Shown here piece after piece: positions 1 through 6,853 of a stretch of DNA of 8,071 nt. The stretch comes from Paraktedonobacter sp035294465. GTDB taxonomy: Bacteria; Chloroflexota; Ktedonobacteria; Ktedonobacterales; Ktedonobacteraceae. Below the pieces are notes generated by a model. That model made no database searches. It saw nothing but the letters and a program-made list of their open reading frames with translations, and was not told where the DNA came from. The position numbers were made by a program, and so were the translations under genes. The stretch lies in contig DATGKW010000170.1 in assembly GCA_035294465.1 (NCBI GenBank), forward strand, positions 1 to 8,071. Direction: 5' to 3'. Each line of letters begins with the position of its first letter. Positions within the stretch are counted from its first letter, which is position 1.

Positions 1-1292
1 TATAAAAGCCTATCTTGAAACTGGATAGGGGGGCAATTAATGGTGAAGACGCTCTTCACGTTGGAGCCTAGCCAATTTTTTGCTCTCTCCCGAATAATGG
101 ACACATATTTTTCGTCCTGCTCAATAAGTACAAAACGGCGACCTAACTTTACGGCGGCCTCTCCTACTGTGCCTATACCAGCAAAAGGGTCTAATATGAC
201 ATCTTCCTTGAAGGAATAGTAAGAGATGACTTTTTCAGCTAATTCTGTGGGAAACATGGCCGGGTGCTCTTTAGTATGAGCTGGTTTAATATACCAAACA
301 TTCGTTCGCTCGTAGTCATCTCCAATCCGCGAGGCTTCAACTAAGTCCTGCTTTGGATGAGCATGTATGTTCCAGTCGATAAGCTTACTGGTGTGTTTAC
401 GGTACACGAGGATATATTCGGTTACAGGAACAGGCTTGTACTGAAGTGGGGTGCGGTCAGCCGCAAATCTACGTCCTCTCCCTGTTGCCCAGCCAGCTCC
501 TTCGGGTTTCACCCAGATGATATCGTCTATGAAATCGAATCCCTCTTCAGTAAATAAGTGGTGTATGTCGAACGGAACGGCTATTCTTTTCGAGGACTCA
601 TAACGACTTGAACGTCTAATAAGCACAGGAGAAATATTTATAACAAAAAAACGCCCTTCGGCTAGAACATGATGAACGTTCTGAATAATTTTTCTCAGCT
701 TTAGTAAATACTCTTCATATGCCACATAATCTGTATATTCAGGTCGAGCGTTAAAGTAAGGAGGTGAAGTAAATACTAGATCCACGCTCTCTGCTGGTAA
801 CTCTGAGAGAATTTCTTCGCTATCACCAAGTGCAACAGTGTTACGCAATGTTGAAAGTCTGTATCTGCCGTTGCGAGTATCCTTTGGCTTCGTAGCTTCT
901 TTGTCATTTCGCCCTAATAGACGTGCCTCTAAAAGCTTTGGGGCTGTTGTTCTGTCTTCCAGGATAAGCGAAGTGTAAGCATCTATTACAACCTCGCCTA
1001 TACGGTCCTGTGTGGTTCTGTTGAGTAGTGGAACGCGCCAGACATGATAGCGATCATCGACTTCTGGTAGACCAAAATCTATAGCATTTTCAAGTTCCGC
1101 GGCTTGAAGCCAGAGAAGAGCAACTTGCTTTGCCGTATTTACATTCAAAACATTATAATTTCTCTGTTCAGTTACAGTAGGAGTATTCTTCCTTGTCCCA
1201 CCATTTTTCTTCTCTAAAGAACTTATCTTTTCCATTAATGGAAGGGTTCCATGAGAGAGAGAGTTAGAAGAGACAGGTGCTTTTTTTTCCAT
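1..1292 (-). CDS. Site-specific DNA methyltransferase, beta class (probable N4-cytosine or N6-adenine), 3' end cut by window edge
   Basis: Reading the minus strand from the ATG at 1292 gives 430 uninterrupted codons to the left edge. The last two bases are TA, so the next codon is either a stop or Tyr. Motif IV, TSPPY, is at residues 175-179, and the AdoMet-binding motif I, DPFAGIGT, is at 368-375. That order (IV before I) marks the beta class of amino-methyltransferases (N6_N4_Mtase family). SPPY is commonest in N4-cytosine enzymes, but adenine modification is not excluded. Residues 1-150 hold no catalytic motif; they form a Lys/Ser-rich start followed by a helical-looking segment that I do not recognise. 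The start is supported by GAAGG at 1301-1305 with 8 nt spacing. The gene is clearly more AT-rich than everything to its right and uses AT-rich codons (TTA, AAA, ATA), which suggests horizontal acquisition. A partner restriction enzyme, if any, would lie left of the window, so an orphan enzyme is equally possible. Family call is firm; specificity is unknown. Confidence 0.92.
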   Translation of the reverse strand, partial: MEKKAPVSSNSLSHGTLPLMEKISSLEKKNGGTRKNTPTVTEQRNYNVLNVNTAKQVALLWLQAAELENAIDFGLPEVDDRYHVWRVPLLNRTTQDRIGEVVIDAYTSLILEDRTTAPKLLEARLLGRNDKEATKPKDTRNGRYRLSTLRNTVALGDSEEILSELPAESVDLVFTSPPYFNARPEYTDYVAYEEYLLKLRKIIQNVHHVLAEGRFFVINISPVLIRRSSRYESSKRIAVPFDIHHLFTEEGFDFIDDIIWVKPEGAGWATGRGRRFAADRTPLQYKPVPVTEYILVYRKHTSKLIDWNIHAHPKQDLVEASRIGDDYERTNVWYIKPAHTKEHPAMFPTELAEKVISYYSFKEDVILDPFAGIGTVGEAAVKLGRRFVLIEQDEKYVSIIRERAKNWLGSNVKSVFTINCPPIQFQDRLL

Positions 1293-1353
1293 ATGAGTAT
1301 CCTTCAGGCTGAGGACGGCCAACAGATCAATCAAATGATAGCTGGCCATAGGT

Positions 1354-1372
1354 ATTATAGCATAGCTATGGC
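1354..1372 (-). promoter_or_regulatory. Extended -10 promoter of the methyltransferase, overlapped by a palindrome
   Basis: On the minus strand a perfect TATAAT lies at 1354-1359, preceded by TGC, which makes an extended -10 element. No good -35 box is seen at 16-18 nt, as expected for extended -10 promoters. The 10-bp perfect palindrome CATAGCTATG (1361-1370) abuts the -10 and supplies its TG. A wider inverted pair, GCCATA at 1345-1350 and TATGGC at 1367-1372, brackets the -10. Expected leader is about 55 nt. An operator role for the palindrome is inference. Confidence 0.6.
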
Positions 1373-1502
1373 ATCTATTTTGTGAAATAAAAATGGGAGA
1401 GCAGGAGAAGCACAAAGGCCAACCTGTGGCTTAGAAATCGCGTTGCTACACGGCAGTTACCTCTGGATTAAGTACTTTCCTTTCACAAAATGCCCCAGGC
1501 TA

Positions 1503-1525
1503 GCTTACAAGCCATTTGAGGCGTT

Positions 1526-1534
<9 letters not shown>
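1503..1534 (-). other. Imperfect hairpin in the tRNA-Phe 3' trailer
   Basis: GCTTACAA at 1503-1510 can pair with TTGTTAAGC at 1526-1534 with one bulged base, enclosing a small GCC/GGC stem (1511-1513 with 1520-1522). It begins 9 nt past the tRNA 3' end on the minus strand. A run of five T directly follows the tRNA (1538-1542), but no U-tract follows the hairpin. A role in tRNA transcript termination or 3' processing is possible and unproven. The rest of 1293-1542 shows no gene. Confidence 0.3.
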
Positions 1535-1630
<96 letters not shown>

Positions 1631-1668
1631 GGCTGCTTTGCTTTTTCTCCAGCCTTGCTACAGGGCAC

Positions 1669-1697
1669 ACTATAGCATGCTTCACATGCGTCGTCAA
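1669..1697 (-). promoter_or_regulatory. Sigma-70-type promoter of tRNA-Phe
   Basis: On the minus strand TTGACG (1692-1697) and TATAGT (1669-1674) are separated by exactly 17 nt, one mismatch from consensus in each box. Transcription would start near 1662, giving a leader of about 47 nt before the mature tRNA 5' end at 1615. Confidence 0.8.
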
Positions 1698-1855
1698 TAC
1701 CTCGGTGATAGCCCATTTTTCCTAGATACCCCTGAAAACGATACGATGGCATATGTTGATACGCAAATAATCACGACTGGATAGATTTATTTGTGTGCAG
1801 GCATGGCGGCCTTCCTTGACAAATCTTTGCCTACAAAGGAGATTTTTATCTGTAC

Positions 1856-2548
1856 ATGCAAGTGTATCAACGTATCTGGCGGTATCTGCAACAGCATCGT
1901 CTGGTCAGCATTCTCCTGGGTCATGTATGCGTGCTGCTGGTACTGGCAACGCTTTTTTTTGGTAGTGGGTTGGGGTCGAACATCCTGGGCGTCTTTGCTC
2001 AATCGCACTGCGCCGGCGGCGACGAGGCTTATACGGTGGAGCAAGGGAACACCCTGAGCGGAATTGCCGCGCGCTATCATACGAGCTGGCAAAAGCTGGC
2101 TTCGTACAATCATATCGCGAATCCTGATATGATCTATGCTGGCGAAACGGTATGCATCCCTGGTAAAGGCGGGGGAACGGCGCAGCCGCCGGCGCGAGGT
2201 ACAGCGAACTATTTCCCTTATCCGCAATGTACCTGGTGGGCTGATCAGCGCTATCACGAGCTGCACGGCATTTATGTACCCTGGCTCAACCAGGCAGACG
2301 CCTGGGAATGGACCAACCGTGCGCACCAGTTTCACTGGAAGGTCTCTAGCCAGCCATCATGGGGAGCCATTATCAACCTTCAACCCTGGGTCCAGGGGGC
2401 CTATGGGTTGGGACATGTCGCGGTCGTTGAGAGAGTCCTGAGCAATGGACACGTGATTGCCAGCAATCTGAACTGGGGAACAAACCCCTATCAGGTCAAA
2501 TACGTTGAGTTTGCTCCCGGTCAGGGAGTCACATTTATCTCGTATTGA
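1856..2548 (+). CDS. Secreted or membrane-anchored LysM-CHAP peptidoglycan hydrolase
   Basis: A 230-residue protein in three parts. Residues 17-39 are a hydrophobic segment after a basic N-terminus (signal peptide or membrane anchor; a cleavage after VFA near residue 48 is conceivable). Residues 58-101 form a LysM domain (YTVEQGNTLSGIAARY and an AGETVCIP ending), which binds the glycan of peptidoglycan. Residues 118-228 form a CHAP domain, with the catalytic Cys125 in YPQCTWWA, His187 in GLGHVAVVE, and a polar Asn near 204-206 in ASNLNW. CHAP enzymes are Cys amidases or endopeptidases, so this is probably a wall-remodelling enzyme acting outside the membrane. AAAGGAG at 1835-1841 lies 14 nt before the ATG, longer than usual, and the frame is closed by TGA at 1817. 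The gene stands alone: a tRNA transcribed away from it lies upstream and a convergent gene downstream. I see no convincing promoter in 1698-1855. Confidence 0.9.
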   Translation: MQVYQRIWRYLQQHRLVSILLGHVCVLLVLATLFFGSGLGSNILGVFAQSHCAGGDEAYTVEQGNTLSGIAARYHTSWQKLASYNHIANPDMIYAGETVCIPGKGGGTAQPPARGTANYFPYPQCTWWADQRYHELHGIYVPWLNQADAWEWTNRAHQFHWKVSSQPSWGAIINLQPWVQGAYGLGHVAVVERVLSNGHVIASNLNWGTNPYQVKYVEFAPGQGVTFISY

Positions 2549-2573
2549 GCTATTGTAGCTTTTATACGAAAGC

Positions 2574-2627
2574 GAGCGAGCAGAGCGAGAACAAGCAGTA
2601 TGCTGCTTGTTCTCGCTCTGCTCGCTC
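2574..2627. terminator. Perfect 25-bp inverted repeat between convergent genes, probable two-way transcription stop
   Basis: The arms 2574-2598 and 2603-2627 are exact reverse complements, separated by the tetraloop TATG. The left arm is purine-rich and internally repetitive (GAGCGAG-type units). It lies 25 nt after the LysM-CHAP stop and 9 nt after the ppk1 stop, so either transcript would fold it. Neither side carries a real U-tract (only TTT on the minus strand), so it is not a textbook intrinsic terminator. A second small stem, AGCTA-TTG-TAGCT then TTTAT (2548-2565), could help on the plus strand. It could also be a dispersed palindromic element. Confidence 0.6.
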
Positions 2628-2636
2628 AAATCCTTC

Positions 2637-4778
2637 CTACGCGCCGGAAGGGATGGCGCTGATCGCGGGAGGCACCTGGCTCGGCTCGCTTCCGAGCAGC
2701 GGATGGGTGATGAACCATGCCTGGGAATCGAACGGCGGCTCACCCGGATCTGGCCGCACGCGGATGTAGCTGCCATCCGGCTGGAGTTCGTGCGCGTTGA
2801 CTGTGTCGGCCAGTACGCGTTTTAGAAGATTGTCAAGCAGCGCGGCACGGAGAAGCGGATCTTCAATAGGAAAAAGCGTCTCAACGCGCCCATCCAGGTT
2901 GCGCTGCATCATATCGGCACTGCCCAGGAATATCTCTTCATTGCCGCCATTGTGAAAGTAGAAGATGCGGCTGTGTTCCAGGAAACGGCCCAGAATACTG
3001 CGCACGCGGATCGTCTCGCTCAGCCCTGGCACACCTGGGCGCAAGCAGCACATGCCGCGCACGATGAGATCGATCTGCACACCGGCCTGCGAGGCGCGGT
3101 AGAGCGCGGCAATGATCTTGGGATCGACCAGCGCATTCATTTTAAAGATCAATCGACCGTCCCCATTTTGCTGATGGAGAGATATTTCGCGCTCGATGCG
3201 TTCGATCATGCCCGCGCGCAGGCCCAGCGGAGCCACCAGCAGCTTGCGATACGTGGCCTGGCGCGAATAGCCGGTCAGCATGTTAAACAGGTCTGAACTG
3301 TCGGCACAGAGGCCGGGGCGGCAAGTAAGCAATCCCAGGTCTTCGTACATACGCGCGGTCCCGGCGTTATAGTTGCCCGTAGCGTAATGAGCGTAGCGGC
3401 GCAACCCATCGGCCTCGCGGCGCACCACCAGGGCCAGCTTCGCGTGCGTCTTCAGGCCAGTCAGGCCATACACAACGTGGACGCCAGCGCGCTCCAGGGC
3501 CCTTGCCCATTCGATATTATTCTCTTCGTCAAAACGCGCTTTCAATTCTACCAGGACCGCAACCTGTTTGCCGTTCTCTACCGCCTCTTGCAGGAGATCG
3601 ACAATCGGCGAGTGTGTGCCCACCCGGTAGAGCGTTTGCTTGATGGCCAGCACCTGGGGGTCGTGCGCGGCCGCTTCCAGGAAATCTACGAGGGCGTCGA
3701 AGCTCTCATAAGGATGGTGGAGCAGCACGTCATGCTGACGGATCGTCTGAAAAATATCCTGGCCCTTGCGCAGTTCTTGTGGAAGGAGCGGTGTGAAAGG
3801 AGGATATTTCAGGTCGGGCCGTTCGATCTTATACAATTCCATCAAGTCGCCAAAGCCCAGGGGACCGTCAATGACCGTCAAATCATCGGGACCCAGTTCC
3901 AGATTCTCCAGCAGCAGGTCGCGTATACGCTGAGGCATCGATGGATTGACCGCCAGGTCTACCACCGAACCAAAACGCCGTTCGCGCAGGCCCTGCTCGA
4001 TGCTCTCCAGGAGATCGGAGGAATCGTCCTCGCGCAGCTCGATATCGGCATCTCGCAACACCCTGAAAGGATAGGCTTCCCAGATATCGAACCCTGGGAA
4101 AAGCATGTTCAGATGGGCCGCGATTACCTGTTCAATCCAGACAAAGGCCCTTTTTCCGCCCTGGCCTTCCGGCAGAGGCACGGGAATCAGGCGCGGCAAA
4201 GAAGGAGGAACCTTGACGCGGGCCGGGCGTTCGCCGTGCAGCGAATCGGTAATCATCACAGCCAGGTTCAGGCTACGATTGGAGATATGCGGGAACGGAT
4301 GGCCCGAATCGACGGCCAGAGGTGTGAGCACTGGATAAATCTCGTTCTCGAAGTAAGTCTGCATTGCCAGGTGCTGCACCGTGTCTAACTGCTCGTAGTC
4401 CAGGATATGGATATGCTCCGCTGCCAGAGCCGGCATAAGTTCCTGCCGCCAGAACTGGCGCGTCTCCTGCACAAGCGAGGCCAGGGCTTCGCGTACCGCC
4501 TTCAATTGCTGTTCGCTGGTCAGCCCATCGGGGCTGAGGGTGGTCACGTGCGCGACCGATTGATCCTGCAAACCAGCCAGGCGAATCATAATAAACTCAT
4601 CAAGGTTAGTGTCAAAAATGGAGAGGAACTTGACCCGCTCCAGCAAGGGATGGCGGGGATCACGCGCCTCGTTGAAGACTCGGCGATTGAATTCGATCCA
4701 GCTCAGCTCACGATTGATATAGACTTCCGGCTGCATCAGCTCAGAGGTAGTTGGAGAAGGAGTGAGTTTATACTGCAT
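2637..4778 (-). CDS. ppk1: Polyphosphate kinase 1
   Basis: PPK1 transfers the terminal phosphate of ATP to a growing inorganic polyphosphate chain, reversibly. Taken from the ATG at 4778 the protein has 713 residues, normal for the family. The N domain starts with YINRELSWIEFNRR (residues 20-33). The catalytic C domains carry IKQTLYR (379-385), KARFDEENN (413-421), KTHAK with the phosphorylated His445, and FLEHSR with the second active-site His602, followed by NGGNEEIFLGSADMM. The frame is also open up to a GTG at 4820, but that codon lies inside the promoter and upstream of the predicted transcript start. ATG 4778 has AGG 9 nt upstream, a weak but better site. A later ATG at 4736 would also keep the whole catalytic protein. 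The C-terminal 30-35 residues (Pro-rich, ending SAIPSGA) extend past the usual core. No exopolyphosphatase gene is next to it. Identification is firm; the start is fairly sure. Confidence 0.96.
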   Translation of the reverse strand: MQYKLTPSPTTSELMQPEVYINRELSWIEFNRRVFNEARDPRHPLLERVKFLSIFDTNLDEFIMIRLAGLQDQSVAHVTTLSPDGLTSEQQLKAVREALASLVQETRQFWRQELMPALAAEHIHILDYEQLDTVQHLAMQTYFENEIYPVLTPLAVDSGHPFPHISNRSLNLAVMITDSLHGERPARVKVPPSLPRLIPVPLPEGQGGKRAFVWIEQVIAAHLNMLFPGFDIWEAYPFRVLRDADIELREDDSSDLLESIEQGLRERRFGSVVDLAVNPSMPQRIRDLLLENLELGPDDLTVIDGPLGFGDLMELYKIERPDLKYPPFTPLLPQELRKGQDIFQTIRQHDVLLHHPYESFDALVDFLEAAAHDPQVLAIKQTLYRVGTHSPIVDLLQEAVENGKQVAVLVELKARFDEENNIEWARALERAGVHVVYGLTGLKTHAKLALVVRREADGLRRYAHYATGNYNAGTARMYEDLGLLTCRPGLCADSSDLFNMLTGYSRQATYRKLLVAPLGLRAGMIERIEREISLHQQNGDGRLIFKMNALVDPKIIAALYRASQAGVQIDLIVRGMCCLRPGVPGLSETIRVRSILGRFLEHSRIFYFHNGGNEEIFLGSADMMQRNLDGRVETLFPIEDPLLRAALLDNLLKRVLADTVNAHELQPDGSYIRVRPDPGEPPFDSQAWFITHPLLGSEPSQVPPAISAIPSGA

Positions 4779-4810
4779 ACATGATAACCTGACTCGGCTT
4801 TCTATATCAA

Positions 4811-4839
4811 AGTATATCACTATGATAACTTTCGCTCAA
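4811..4839 (-). promoter_or_regulatory. Promoter of ppk1
   Basis: On the minus strand TTGAGC (4834-4839) and TATACT (4811-4816) are 17 nt apart. Initiation near 4804 gives a leader of about 26 nt to the ATG at 4778. This placement is the main reason for rejecting the upstream GTG start at 4820. No PHO-box-like direct repeats were noticed. Confidence 0.6.
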
Positions 4840-4970
4840 GGCTGTGATGTGCTCTCAACGCGAATCGTCCCTGATCAGACGATACCTGTCGAGCGCTTTT
4901 GCGCTTTTGTTGTGTAGGAAAGCTAAAATCTAAGACGCCTGGAGAGGAACCTGTCCAGGCGTTTTTGTTT
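4833..4970 (+). ncRNA. Candidate small RNA ending at an orphan terminator
   Basis: The 346-bp gap between ppk1 and the regulator gene has no open frame of note but holds three hairpins in a row: ATCGTC/GACGAT (4864-4869 with 4878-4883), AGCGC-TTTT-GCGCT followed by TTTG (4892-4905), and the terminator stem at 4935-4962. No plus-strand gene precedes them within the gap or across ppk1. A TATGAT at 4821-4826 could serve as -10, but no good -35 is visible, so the 5' end near 4833 is a guess. It matches no RNA family that I recognise. It may also be a remnant of a lost gene's 3' end. Confidence 0.3.
4935..4970 (+). terminator. Intrinsic terminator
   Basis: A 9-bp perfect stem (ACGCCTGGA at 4935-4943 with TCCAGGCGT at 4954-4962), a 10-nt loop, and then TTTTTGTTTG make a classical rho-independent terminator on the plus strand. 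It ends 9 nt before the -35 box of the next promoter, so it also insulates that promoter from upstream transcription. Confidence 0.85.
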
Positions 4971-4978
4971 GTCTTCTC

Positions 4979-5008
4979 TTGACAATATACGTATACATAT
5001 AGTATACT
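4979..5008 (+). promoter_or_regulatory. Strong promoter of the EXLDI-ABC transporter genes
   Basis: A consensus TTGACA at 4979-4984 and TATACT at 5003-5008 are separated by 18 nt. Transcription would begin near 5015, leaving a leader of about 110 nt before the chosen start at 5125. The spacer between the boxes is almost wholly filled by one block of the operator-like array. Confidence 0.8.
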
Positions 5009-5038
5009 TGCCGGAGAAGTGTATACGTATAGGTATAT
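4985..5038 (+). promoter_or_regulatory. Two-block operator-like array of TATACGTATA palindromes in the promoter
   Basis: The perfect 10-bp palindrome TATACGTATA occurs at 4986-4995 and 5022-5031. Each sits in an 18-bp block readable as three hexamers: ATATAC GTATAC ATATAG (4985-5002) and GTATAC GTATAG GTATAT (5021-5038). The blocks match at 14 of 18 positions and start exactly 36 bp apart. An extra GTATAC at 5002-5007 overlaps the -10. Block one fills the -35/-10 spacer and block two follows the predicted start site, the geometry of a repressor operator. The ribbon-helix-helix protein encoded just downstream is the natural candidate ligand; that link is inference. Confidence 0.65.
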
Positions 5039-5124
5039 TGCACGCGTGAGGATTTCTCAGAAACGTGCATATTCACAAGGATGTTTGTATGATGAGCGAG
5101 TTATCAGCAGCAGGAGAGTTCACG

Positions 5125-5697
5125 ATGCCCAACCGGACCATTTATGTCGCTGATGCCGACTTGCCGATTTTTGAGAAGGCGCAGCAGTTGGCGGGCGATA
5201 ATCTGTCAGCAACCATTGTTCAGGCACTGCGGCGTTTTGTCGAGAGTGAAGAAGCCAGAGCCAGTGGCTATCAGGAGATCACCATTACCGTGGGCAAGGG
5301 AAAACCCTATTTGCAGAAACAGTTTCGCGGGCGGCTGTTGATAAAACGGCGACTGGCCCTGAGCAGCAAAGCCCGCGTGCTAAGCCTGGAAGTCTATCAG
5401 ACCATACATGGCCGCTTTGCCCTATATTCCAGGAATCTGCCGAACTGGGATTGGTCTTCCTCTGGCTGGTCGAAGCAGCACCAAAAACACCGGCACACTC
5501 ATGGCGGCAACTGGGATTGGGATTGGGACCGGGATTGGTCTATTTCTGGTTGGGGAGAAGCATACGAACCGGAGGAGCGTCGCCTTGATGTGTTTGAGAA
5601 CCTTGAGGCGCTGAAAGAGACCATCCCTGAAGAGATGTACGAGAGCATCGTGCGCTATCTCCAGCAGGGAGATGAGATCGAATTTCTGGATATCTAG
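5125..5697 (+). CDS. EXLDI-type protein with N-terminal ribbon-helix-helix domain, probable regulator of the adjacent exporter
   Basis: Translated from the ATG at 5125 the protein has 190 residues. AGGAGA (5112-5117) ends 7 nt before that codon. An in-frame GTG at 5065 and ATGs at 5089 and 5092 are less likely, because the family-like sequence begins MPNRTIYV. Residues 4-40 look like a ribbon-helix-helix fold: a strand (RTIYV), a helix (ADLPIFEKAQQLAG) and a second helix (NLSATIVQALRRFVE). The C-terminus ends EFLDI (186-190), matching the ExLDI motif that names a little-studied family I recall beside ABC-2 exporters, mainly in actinobacteria; that recollection is not checked. Between the two, residues 108-145 form a Trp/Asp/Ser/Gly stretch with a His cluster (HQKHRHTHGG, 119-128). 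The gene lies behind a strong promoter with a palindrome array and 28 nt before the ATPase gene. I infer an autoregulatory repressor. DNA binding has not been shown. Confidence 0.75.
   Translation: MPNRTIYVADADLPIFEKAQQLAGDNLSATIVQALRRFVESEEARASGYQEITITVGKGKPYLQKQFRGRLLIKRRLALSSKARVLSLEVYQTIHGRFALYSRNLPNWDWSSSGWSKQHQKHRHTHGGNWDWDWDRDWSISGWGEAYEPEERRLDVFENLEALKETIPEEMYESIVRYLQQGDEIEFLDI
5443..5541 (+). repeat. Internal duplications encoding the Trp-rich insertion
   Basis: AACTGGGATTGG occurs exactly at 5443-5454 and 5509-5520, and GGGATTGGTCT at 5447-5457 and 5531-5541. The core GGGATTGG is therefore present three times, with a further GATTGGGA at 5521-5528. In frame these encode the NWDW, WDWDRDW and SGW runs, so the insertion grew by local duplication of a short unit. 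Confidence 0.8.
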
Positions 5698-5725
5698 TGC
5701 GATCAAACGAGAAAAAGGAGGTTGT

Positions 5726-6745
5726 ATGGCAACTCAGTCTGAACAGGAAGTCACTATTGAAGTCCAGCACCTGGTCAAGCGCTACCCCAGAGCGGCGGTG
5801 AACGCAGTAGACGATATTTCGTTCTCGGTAAAACGCGGCGAGATCTTTGGCCTGCTCGGCCCCAATGGTGCGGGCAAGACGACAACGATTGGCGTGCTGA
5901 CAACGAACATTCTTCCGACCAGCGGTCAGGCGTTTCTCACCGGGATCAACGTGGTGGAGCACCCGATGAAGGTCAAGGAGCGGATCGCGGTGGTGCCACA
6001 GCAGAGCAACCTGGATCGCAGTCTGCGCGCTCGCGAGATCCTGACATTCCACGCAAACTATCATGGCGTGTCTCGTGCTGAGCGCAACGCCCGCGCCGAC
6101 GCACTGCTACAAGAACTTGGCCTGGGTAATCGCGGCAAGGATCGAGTCCTGCGGTACTCCGGTGGCATGGCTCAGCGCCTGATGCTGGCTCGCGCCCTGA
6201 TGCATTCGCCAGATGTGCTCTTCCTCGATGAGCCAACGAACAACCTGGACCCGCAGTCGCGCCTCTTTCTCTGGGACCGCATTCGCGCGCTGCACGAACA
6301 CGGCGTGACAATCCTGCTGACGACGCACGATATGCACGAGGCCGATCAGCTCTGTGACCGCATTGCAATCATGGATCACGGCAAAATCCTGGTGCTGGAT
6401 ACTGCTGAAGAGCTGAAAAAGCTGATTCCGGGCGGGATCTTCCTGGAACTACGCATCTCTGTTTCTGATTTTGTACCCGCCGGACAGAATGGCTCATCAA
6501 CGAAAGACAAGCTGCTGGAGGCCCTGCGTGGTATCTCCGAGACGGCAAAGGTCGAAGAAGTGCAGGATGGTGAACAGGAGAATACCATTACGCTCGTGCG
6601 CCTGTACGACCAGAATGCCGGTTCGCTAACTGTCGATGCCACTCAGGTCGTGGCACGCAGCGGCGCGGAGATCCGCGATATGCATCTGGCGCGCCCAAGC
6701 CTGGAGGACGTGTTCATTTACCTGACGGGGAGAAATTTACGATAG
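5726..6745 (+). CDS. ABC transporter ATP-binding protein, DrrA-like (ABC-2 exporter)
   Basis: A 339-residue cytoplasmic ATPase that would power the permease encoded next to it. Walker A is GPNGAGKT (45-52), the Q-loop Gln lies in VVPQQSN (about 92-93), the signature is YSGGMAQR (144-151), Walker B is VLFLDEP (164-170) with catalytic Glu169, and the switch His is His201 in LTTHDMHEAD. The C-terminal part (about 235-339), ending PSLEDVFIYLTGRNLR, matches the accessory domain of drug-resistance ATPases such as DrrA. The start at 5726 has a near-perfect AAGGAGG (5715-5721) with a short 4-nt spacer. An in-frame ATG at 5672 would overlap the upstream gene and is less likely. It follows the EXLDI gene by 28 nt without a terminator, so co-transcription is likely. 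The substrate cannot be read from the sequence; export of a drug, lipid or polysaccharide precursor is typical of the family. Confidence 0.94.
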   Translation: MATQSEQEVTIEVQHLVKRYPRAAVNAVDDISFSVKRGEIFGLLGPNGAGKTTTIGVLTTNILPTSGQAFLTGINVVEHPMKVKERIAVVPQQSNLDRSLRAREILTFHANYHGVSRAERNARADALLQELGLGNRGKDRVLRYSGGMAQRLMLARALMHSPDVLFLDEPTNNLDPQSRLFLWDRIRALHEHGVTILLTTHDMHEADQLCDRIAIMDHGKILVLDTAEELKKLIPGGIFLELRISVSDFVPAGQNGSSTKDKLLEALRGISETAKVEEVQDGEQENTITLVRLYDQNAGSLTVDATQVVARSGAEIRDMHLARPSLEDVFIYLTGRNLR

Positions 6746-6853
6746 CCTTTTCTTCTGTCCTGCAAGCAAGTGGAAAAGCGCCCCATCAGTACCAATCTCT
6801 TCCGTGAGATAGTAGAGACTCAGAATCGCAATGGGTCAAGTGAGGATAGACTA

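Noticed and set aside
357..557. Plus-strand open frame of 66 codons
   Set aside because: It is antisense to the middle of the methyltransferase, which reads through without a break.
1787..2335. Minus-strand open frame of 182 codons
   Set aside because: It is antisense to the LysM-CHAP gene, whose motifs are unmistakable; the predicted product is Arg-rich without a domain.
3387..4388. Plus-strand open frame of 333 codons
   Set aside because: It lies fully antisense to the catalytic part of ppk1, has no ribosome binding site or recognisable domain, and mirrors the GC-rich codons of the true gene.
4985..5038. Reading the TATA-rich repeats as a short CRISPR or as an origin iteron set
   Set aside because: There are only two 18-bp blocks, with no spacers of uniform length and no cas or replication gene nearby; the position within a promoter fits an operator better.
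5540..6064. Minus-strand open frame of 174 codons
   Set aside because: It runs antisense across the end of the EXLDI gene and the Walker A region of the ATPase gene, and has no plausible product.
6747..6778. CTTTTC/GAAAAG inverted pair after the ATPase gene as a terminator
   Set aside because: The stem has six mostly A-T pairs with a 20-nt loop and no U-tract, so it is too weak to count.
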